Part shown: one piece after another, positions 58,858 to 64,000 of the stretch
How positions within the stretch are numbered: the stretch's first letter is position 1
Layout of the letters: each line of letters starts with the position of its first letter
From: an uncultured Verrucomicrobiota bacterium
GTDB taxonomy: Bacteria; Verrucomicrobiota; Kiritimatiellia; CAIVKH01
Length of the DNA: 64,000 nucleotides
Reading direction: 5' to 3'
NCBI GenBank assembly: GCA_937996795.1
Contig: CALKUH010000012.1
Coordinates: 1-64,000, forward strand
Notes under the pieces: generated by a model
Database searches by the model: none
Seen by the model: only the letters and a program-made list of their open reading frames with translations
Told to the model about the DNA's origin: nothing
Translations under genes and position numbers: made by a program

Positions 58858-61800
58858 GATGTCGGTGTAGACGTTTTCGCTCGGGGTGGCGGGCAGGTTG
58901 GTGTGGACGGGGACAAAGATGCCGCTGAGCAAATTCGTCGCGCGGTACAGTTCATAGGTCTTGCCGGCAACGCTGAACCAGCGGACGACCACGCCGTCGA
59001 CGCCGGGCTCCATGGAGGCGCGCGTGGCGCGGAAGTGGGACGACGCGTTCTTCGGATGCGTGCCGGCCCAGTATTCGAGGCGGTCCGCAACGCCGTCGTT
59101 GTCCCAATCCGAGGTGTCGTTCATGACGCCGAGGCTTCCGAAGTGTTCCATCTCCCACGCGTCGGGAATGCCGTTGTTGTTGGCGTCCGCCTGCGGCAGG
59201 CCGACGGCGATGCCGTTGAGCGCGACGGAGGCGAAGCCGTAGTTGGCATTCGTGGCCGGCTGCGCCGAGGCGCCGAGGAAATTGGCGGAAATGTAGCGGT
59301 CAACGCCGTTGGTGCCGTCGCTCACGATGAGGCCGTAGAGCCACAGGTTCGTGATGCCGGCCACGCCGTTGGTGGACCCGAGGCTGGTCCACGGGATGCT
59401 GGCCTTCCAGCGATCGGTCAGGCGGTTGCCGTCGTCATCCGCGGACACCGTCGTGAACGCGCCGGCGCCGTCGAACTGGGTCAGTTGGAATCCGCCCACC
59501 GGCCAGAACGAGGTGGCGGACAGGTACCACGCGCCCTGCCCCATGTCGTAGCCGTTGCCGAGGTTGAAGCTCGCGAACTGCCCGTCGCCCCACTCGTCGC
59601 CGATCACGATCGCTACATCGGCGCGCTGATTGAAGGTGACGTTGTGCAGCGCGTCGAGCGCGCGCGGCGCGCCGGACTGGTTCCAGAGGTTGTCCTTGTT
59701 GTCGCCCAGCGTGTTGACTTCGAGGAACAGCACGATCGCGTTGTTGCTGCCCACCATGTCCACGCCATCGGCGCCGATGTAGAAGTTGTTCGCGTCGTAG
59801 TTCACATGGACGCGCCCGAAGCTGCCGAACCCGCCCTGGTTCGAGGTGGAGGCATAGCCGCCGGCGAGGTTGAAGTCGAAGGACTCGCCGATGTGGTTCT
59901 GCTGGTTGGTCGGACCCTGCGTCACGATCGGCGTGCCGGGCACGAGGCTGAGGACGGACGGCGCCCCGCATCCACTGACGTTCACGAGCCAGTCCTGGGT
60001 CAGGTTGTTGTCCCAGGTGCCCGCGCCGTTGTTGAAGCAGATGTTCACCTGCGACGCACCCACGGGCGTGTTGTAGGTGTAGGTCCACGAGCCGTCGCCC
60101 TGGTTCGCCATCGGCACGGACGCCGCGCCGGTCCACCCGTTGTAGCCGACATGCGCGAAGATCTGCGTTGCGAAGGCCAGCGGCCCGTTGTTCGGCCGGT
60201 AGGTGATCGTCAACGGCACGCAGCCGTTCGGATTCTGCGGACTCCACGTCGCGCTCGCCGGGCCGCTGGTGTTGCAGCCGGACACGGCGACGATCCAGAA
60301 GGCGCCCGCGTTGTCGTCCACGATCCCGCCTCCGCTGTTCGCGAACGACACCTGCAGATTCGTGACGCCCGCGAGCGCGGTGTTCGTGAAGACCCAGTTC
60401 GCGCCCTGCGGCGCCATCTGGTTCTGGATCGGCGAACCGCCCGCGCCGTTGTAGCGCTGGTACAGCACGACCGGGTTCGCGTTGCTCAACACGCGGCCCG
60501 ACGGGTTGTAGGTGATCACCAGCGGATCGCACTGGCGCGGCACGCCGGGCGAGAACACGACCGGCGCATTCGTCGGCGAACAGTTGGTCACGCCGACGCC
60601 GTAATCCGCGCCGTTGTTGTTGTCCCAGATGCCGCCGCCGTTGTTGAACACGACATTGATTTCGTAGGCGCCCGCGGGCGGCTGGTAGACGAACGTCCAC
60701 GAGGAGCCCGTCGGGCTCATCGCGGGGGCCGGGGTGATGACGCCCTGCCAGCCGTTGTAGCCGACGTGGATGCGGACCGGGTTGACGCCCTCCAGCGGGC
60801 CGTCGTTCGGCGTGTAGGTGATGCGGACCGGGCCGCAGCCAACAGGATTCGGCGGGTCGAACGTCACCTGCGGCGGCAGCGCGCAATTCGCGATGGAACG
60901 CGTCCAGAACTGCCCGTTGTTGTTGTCCACCGTCCCGCCGTTCTTGAAGAACACCGTCGCGCCCGTTGCGCCCGCGGGGATGGCGCTGGTGTAGCCCCAC
61001 AACCCGCCGGTCGCGCCGGTCATCGCAACTTCATTCGAGGTGTTCGCGCCCGCGTAGAGGATCACCATCGTCACCGGATTCGCGGCCGACAGGTTCCGCC
61101 CCGCGCTGTTGTACGTCACGCGCAGCGTCGAGCCGGTGCAGTTGTCGGGGATCGTCGGCTGGAACGTGACCGGGTTCGCCGCCGTGCTCTGGCCGACCCA
61201 CACATGGAAGATGTCGCTGCGGTTCGTCTTGCCGGTGTTGTCCACGGCCTCGATGAAATAATCAATCAGCACATTGTTCTGCCCGGCGATGGTACCGTCG
61301 TATTTCATCGCCCGGTTCAGCGGCTCCGGCACCTGCGGGCCGCGCACCGTGGGATACCAGGTGTTCGTCATGATCACGAGGTTCCACGCGCCGACCTTCG
61401 CGGCGTTGTGCGCGAACACCTCGTTGTCGTTCTCGCCGATCGGGTTCTGCCCGTCGTTGTCCGTGCGCCAGAAGAGGCGCGCCTGCGCCACGCCGCTGAC
61501 GTCGTCGATGAACGTCCACACCTGGAAGTCGGACGGCTGGTTCGTCGTCTCGTTGAAGTGCTTGCCGCCGGGGTTGTAGATGTTGCGCTGCGGCGGGAAG
61601 ATGCTCGGCCCGACCGGATCGTTGCCGGGATGCCGCCCGATGACCTTGTCCGCCTCGGCGATCGCGAGGTTGCAGCCGCGCGTCGCGTTGCCGTCCCACG
61701 GATTCGCGCGGTCAAAATCCCAGTACCAGTGGCAGGACGTCTCGGCCTGCAGGTAGTAGCGCCACGCGCGCGCCGTGTCGGAGCCGATGCCCCACTGCAC

Positions 61801-63099
61801 GTCGTTCATCGAGTAGCTGTTCTCCAGCGCGTCGGCGTGCAGCACGCGGTTCTGCGCGGCGACGATGACCGACCACGACCAGAAATCCGGGTGCTCGCCG
61901 CTGCGCGCGTTTTCCTCACGCCACTTCGCGAAGTACGGCGTGCCGCCGTCGATGCCGATCCACGATCCGGGCTCCACATGGATCACGTCGTTCGCGGGCA
62001 CCGGGTAGAGCTGCAGGTAATCCTGCACGCTCGTGTGGTCGAACCGCGCGTCGCTCTGCACCATGTCGAGGAAGAAGCCGTGCTGCCCGTTGTACGCGTC
62101 GGCATTCAGCATGCCGAAGTTGTCGCCGTCGCTGTGGCACACGATCAGCATCGGGCGCGACGCGTTGTTGTTCACGCCGTTGTTCACATGCGTGCCCCAG
62201 ACGTTCTGCGGCTTGAACGCGCCGTAGCCGCCGCGCCCGTTCTCGTTGCCCTCGTAGCGCCCGGCGGGCACGGCGATGATCTTCTGCTCGGCGCCGGTGT
62301 GCGGATTCACATACTTGGTGTAGTGCGGCTGGTAGCCCCACGGCGCGGACACCTTCGACGGCGCCCACACGTTCTGCAGCTGCACCCACTGGCTGCCGAT
62401 GGTCGCGGGGTCGGGGTTGAGCTGGTCGGACGGATTGGGGCGGATCGATGTCGCGTCCACCCACGGGTAGTTCTGGCAGGCGCGGTCGAAGTGGCCGTTG
62501 TCCACGAGCACCCACTCGATGCCCTCCTCGACGAGCGCCGGGATCATGTTCACCGCGAACGCGCATTCCGGCGGCCAGAAGCCCTTCGAGTAGCCCGTCG
62601 TGTCCCACAGCTCCTTGTACACTTCCTTGTGGAGCCGGATCTGCATGCGCATCGACTCCTTCGACGTGAGCGGCATCAGGCTGTGGTGATACGCAATGCC
62701 GACGAGGTCGAGGCGCGGGTTGTTCAGCGACGTGCGCAGCCCGTTCCGGCCCCACCGGTAATCGCCGTGCCAGCTGCCGCCCCACAGGCCGTTCAGGTTC
62801 TCGCCGAGCGACCCGGAGAAGCTGACCTGCACGCCCGCATGCGGCAACCCGCGGTCCGCGCCCTGCTGCACCGCGTTCTTCGGCCACGAGGTGTAGGGAC
62901 CCGTGCGCTCGTAGTGCACGCCCGCGACGCTGAAATTGAACCGCCCGTTGCTGTCCGTCTGCTGCACCGACTCATAGGGGAAATACACCGGCTGGTGCAT
63001 GTGCCAGAGGTAGGTGACGTGGACGGGGTTCTGGGCAAAAGAAAGGGACAGGGGGACAAAGATACAGAGGCACAAAGGGAGGATTAATTTGCGACGCAT
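58813..63099 (-). CDS. Secreted GH57 glycoside hydrolase with four starch-binding-like modules
   Basis: A 1428-residue exported enzyme. Signal peptide residues 1-22. The GH57 catalytic domain has HMHQP at 33-37, the nucleophile region FWPPECAF with E178, and HSDGDNFG with D324/D326 as acid candidate. Residues about 640-1045 hold four repeats of about 100 residues, each with PxxVTYxPxxGPL, VxxGYNGW or similar, and NNGxGxWDNN, as in CBM25-type starch-binding modules. Then a long beta region, calcium loops DANNNGIPDAW and DWDNDGVADRLEYW, and a C-terminal domain ending AVIYRVLSR. It probably degrades an alpha-glucan outside the cell. Confidence 0.8.
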   Translation of the reverse strand: MRRKLILPLCLCIFVPLSLSFAQNPVHVTYLWHMHQPVYFPYESVQQTDSNGRFNFSVAGVHYERTGPYTSWPKNAVQQGADRGLPHAGVQVSFSGSLGENLNGLWGGSWHGDYRWGRNGLRTSLNNPRLDLVGIAYHHSLMPLTSKESMRMQIRLHKEVYKELWDTTGYSKGFWPPECAFAVNMIPALVEEGIEWVLVDNGHFDRACQNYPWVDATSIRPNPSDQLNPDPATIGSQWVQLQNVWAPSKVSAPWGYQPHYTKYVNPHTGAEQKIIAVPAGRYEGNENGRGGYGAFKPQNVWGTHVNNGVNNNASRPMLIVCHSDGDNFGMLNADAYNGQHGFFLDMVQSDARFDHTSVQDYLQLYPVPANDVIHVEPGSWIGIDGGTPYFAKWREENARSGEHPDFWSWSVIVAAQNRVLHADALENSYSMNDVQWGIGSDTARAWRYYLQAETSCHWYWDFDRANPWDGNATRGCNLAIAEADKVIGRHPGNDPVGPSIFPPQRNIYNPGGKHFNETTNQPSDFQVWTFIDDVSGVAQARLFWRTDNDGQNPIGENDNEVFAHNAAKVGAWNLVIMTNTWYPTVRGPQVPEPLNRAMKYDGTIAGQNNVLIDYFIEAVDNTGKTNRSDIFHVWVGQSTAANPVTFQPTIPDNCTGSTLRVTYNSAGRNLSAANPVTMVILYAGANTSNEVAMTGATGGLWGYTSAIPAGATGATVFFKNGGTVDNNNGQFWTRSIANCALPPQVTFDPPNPVGCGPVRITYTPNDGPLEGVNPVRIHVGYNGWQGVITPAPAMSPTGSSWTFVYQPPAGAYEINVVFNNGGGIWDNNNGADYGVGVTNCSPTNAPVVFSPGVPRQCDPLVITYNPSGRVLSNANPVVLYQRYNGAGGSPIQNQMAPQGANWVFTNTALAGVTNLQVSFANSGGGIVDDNAGAFWIVAVSGCNTSGPASATWSPQNPNGCVPLTITYRPNNGPLAFATQIFAHVGYNGWTGAASVPMANQGDGSWTYTYNTPVGASQVNICFNNGAGTWDNNLTQDWLVNVSGCGAPSVLSLVPGTPIVTQGPTNQQNHIGESFDFNLAGGYASTSNQGGFGSFGRVHVNYDANNFYIGADGVDMVGSNNAIVLFLEVNTLGDNKDNLWNQSGAPRALDALHNVTFNQRADVAIVIGDEWGDGQFASFNLGNGYDMGQGAWYLSATSFWPVGGFQLTQFDGAGAFTTVSADDDGNRLTDRWKASIPWTSLGSTNGVAGITNLWLYGLIVSDGTNGVDRYISANFLGASAQPATNANYGFASVALNGIAVGLPQADANNNGIPDAWEMEHFGSLGVMNDTSDWDNDGVADRLEYWAGTHPKNASSHFRATRASMEPGVDGVVVRWFSVAGKTYELYRATNLLSGIFVPVHTNLPATPSENVYTDILGGFDAVIYRVLSR
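63045..63084. repeat. Octad array forming the GH57 signal peptide
   Basis: Plus-strand units GGGACAGG, GGGACAAA, GATACAGA, GGCACAAA, GGGAGGAT. On the coding (minus) strand they give residues 6-18, ILPLCLCIFVPLS, the hydrophobic core of the signal peptide. An inverted partner lies at 63144-63175. Confidence 0.8.
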
Positions 63100-63121
63100 G
63101 ATGATGACTCCTGAACGGTCA

Positions 63122-63175
63122 GGGCGGCAAAAGCCGCCCCACCCTCTGTGCCTATGTCCCTCTGTGCCTTTGTGC
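63122..63175. repeat. Hairpin and octad array upstream of the GH57 gene
   Basis: GGGCGGC-AAAA-GCCGCCC hairpin (63122-63139) and octads CTCTGTGC, CTATGTCC, CTCTGTGC, CTTTGTGC (63144-63175). The latter are the reverse complement family of the array inside the GH57 start. Confidence 0.7.
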
Positions 63176-63180
63176 CTTCT

Positions 63181-64000
63181 TCAAGGCAACTTCACGCCCG
63201 TGCGATACACGCGCATCTCGACATCGTTCGTCACCATGAAGGAGAAGCTCGCGCCGTTGGGCGGCCCGGGCTGGTTGAATCCCATCGGCACCCACGGACC
63301 GTCGGTCAGGTTCGTCGTGTACCACGCCTCATAGACGCGGGTATTCGTCGTCGGGGCGGGCACCCACAGGTTCATCAGCCCCGTGCCGCCCACCTGCTGG
63401 ATCACATTGCTCCACACCGAGGCGCCGTTCGTCGGGATGGTGTCGGCGATGTACTCCTCCCAGTTGCTGATGCCGTCGCCGTCCGTGTCCGCGCCCGCCG
63501 TCGCGCCGGTGACGCTGCCGAAATGCAGGACCTCCCACGAGTCGGGGATGCCGTCGCCATCCGTATCGGTGATGCCGCCCTGGCGGGTGATCGTCACGGT
63601 GTCGCTGGTGGCAATCACGCCGCCTCCGGGCGACAGGACCTGCAGATCGTTGACGAAGAAGTCGAAGTCGGAACCTGCGCCTGCGTTGAAGTTCCACGCG
63701 CGGAACAACGTGGCCGACATGTCGGACTGCGACACAAAATGCCCCGTGTTCGTGCGGGTGTCGCCGCCCAGCGGCGTGAGGCGCGCAACCCAGCTGGTGG
63801 GTCCGGTCATCGTCAGCTCGACATCCAGGCCGCCCGACGTCCAGCCAATGTCGGTGGAGCCGCCGGAGATGCTGTAGTTCTGGTCTCCGCCATTGAAGAA
63901 GAACTCCCACAGCGTGTTGCTGTTCGCGTTCTGCAATGCAACACCCGTGCCGGCCCCGCTGTTGAGGAAGCCGTTGTCCATGCGCACCTTCAGCGTCTGC
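63181..64000 (-). CDS. Secreted protein with calcium loops, C-terminal part (partial)
   Basis: The C-terminal 273 codons of a gene that continues beyond the right edge. A beta-rich region (DNGFLNSGAGTGVALQNANS) is followed by calcium-binding loops DTDGDGIPDSWEVLHFG and DTDGDGISNWEEYIAD, similar to TSP3/dockerin-like loops, and a C-terminal domain ending MRVYRTGVKLP. It shares the last two elements with the GH57 protein and the 40655 protein. It resembles glycan-binding or hydrolytic exoproteins; the catalytic part, if any, lies outside the window. Confidence 0.7.
   Translation of the reverse strand, partial: QTLKVRMDNGFLNSGAGTGVALQNANSNTLWEFFFNGGDQNYSISGGSTDIGWTSGGLDVELTMTGPTSWVARLTPLGGDTRTNTGHFVSQSDMSATLFRAWNFNAGAGSDFDFFVNDLQVLSPGGGVIATSDTVTITRQGGITDTDGDGIPDSWEVLHFGSVTGATAGADTDGDGISNWEEYIADTIPTNGASVWSNVIQQVGGTGLMNLWVPAPTTNTRVYEAWYTTNLTDGPWVPMGFNQPGPPNGASFSFMVTNDVEMRVYRTGVKLP

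Noticed and set aside
58447..63087. A 1546-codon open frame on the plus strand opposite the GH57 gene
   Set aside because: It is rich in Arg/Val/His with no domain pattern, while the minus strand has a signal peptide, GH57 motifs and repeats. It is a shadow caused by high third-position GC.

Overview
The window is GC-rich bacterial chromosome (about two thirds G+C by eye) packed with short operons, many joined by ATGA stop/start overlaps. The gene set suggests a member of the PVC group, most likely Kiritimatiellota or Verrucomicrobiota: a GldA/GldF/GldG-DUF4340 transporter cluster, pyrophosphate-dependent phosphofructokinase, B12-dependent ribonucleotide reductase, sigma-54 with an HPr protein, system II cytochrome c biogenesis, and very large secreted proteins with calcium-binding repeats and a shared C-terminal end. 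This placement is inference from gene content; no rRNA is present and I recognised no tRNA.

Layout. 1-9.3 kb: end of an ABC ATPase, GldF, GldG, DUF4340, an AsmA-like protein, PrmA, a membrane protein and a GT9 glycosyltransferase. 9.4-13.7 kb: YkgJ-type protein, TypA/BipA, PPi-PFK, a VOC protein. 13.8-18.7 kb: a defence-like island with an MmeI-like (type IIL) restriction-modification enzyme whose target-recognition part has clearly different base composition, and a convergent two-gene DUF1828/DUF6978 operon of unknown function. 18.9-27.3 kb: a uronate-catabolism locus. A regulator with HTH and cupin domains leads an operon with a GH88 unsaturated uronyl hydrolase, a cupin, a Gfo/Idh oxidoreductase, an SDR and a TIM-barrel isomerase. 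Divergently lie KDG kinase, a PAS-PP2C phosphatase and KDPG aldolase, so polysaccharide-derived uronate would end as pyruvate and glyceraldehyde-3-phosphate.

27.4-37.5 kb: NrdJ, a HAD phosphatase with RpoN, HPr, then Lgt, RluD, a DUF985 cupin, type 4 uracil-DNA glycosylase and heme A synthase. 37.5-40.6 kb: a two-gene peptidoglycan-recycling operon, NamZ plus a fused MurU-AmgK protein. 40.6-44 kb: a secreted sugar-dehydrogenase/diheme-cytochrome fusion. 44-52 kb: a small acidic cysteine protein, HNH nuclease, NYN-like protein, 5-FTHF cyclo-ligase, RarA, a probable 6S RNA, a solitary HicB-like gene, PheT and PheS. 52-57 kb: a Deg-like serine protease, lipoprotein, ResB and CcsA. 57-64 kb: secreted carbohydrate-active proteins (tandem carbohydrate-binding-like protein, a GH57 enzyme with four starch-binding-like modules, and a partial secreted protein).

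Non-coding structure is rich. Degenerate tandem repeats of period 6, 7 and 8 sit in intergenic gaps; one period-7 array lies in frame inside pheT, and a period-8 array encodes the signal peptide core of the GH57 protein. A 17-nt CAACGNCTG-type motif occurs at four loci as pairs 31-32 bp apart. Several promoters of form TTGNNN-N16/17-TANNNT lie so close to start codons that transcripts would be leaderless or nearly so.
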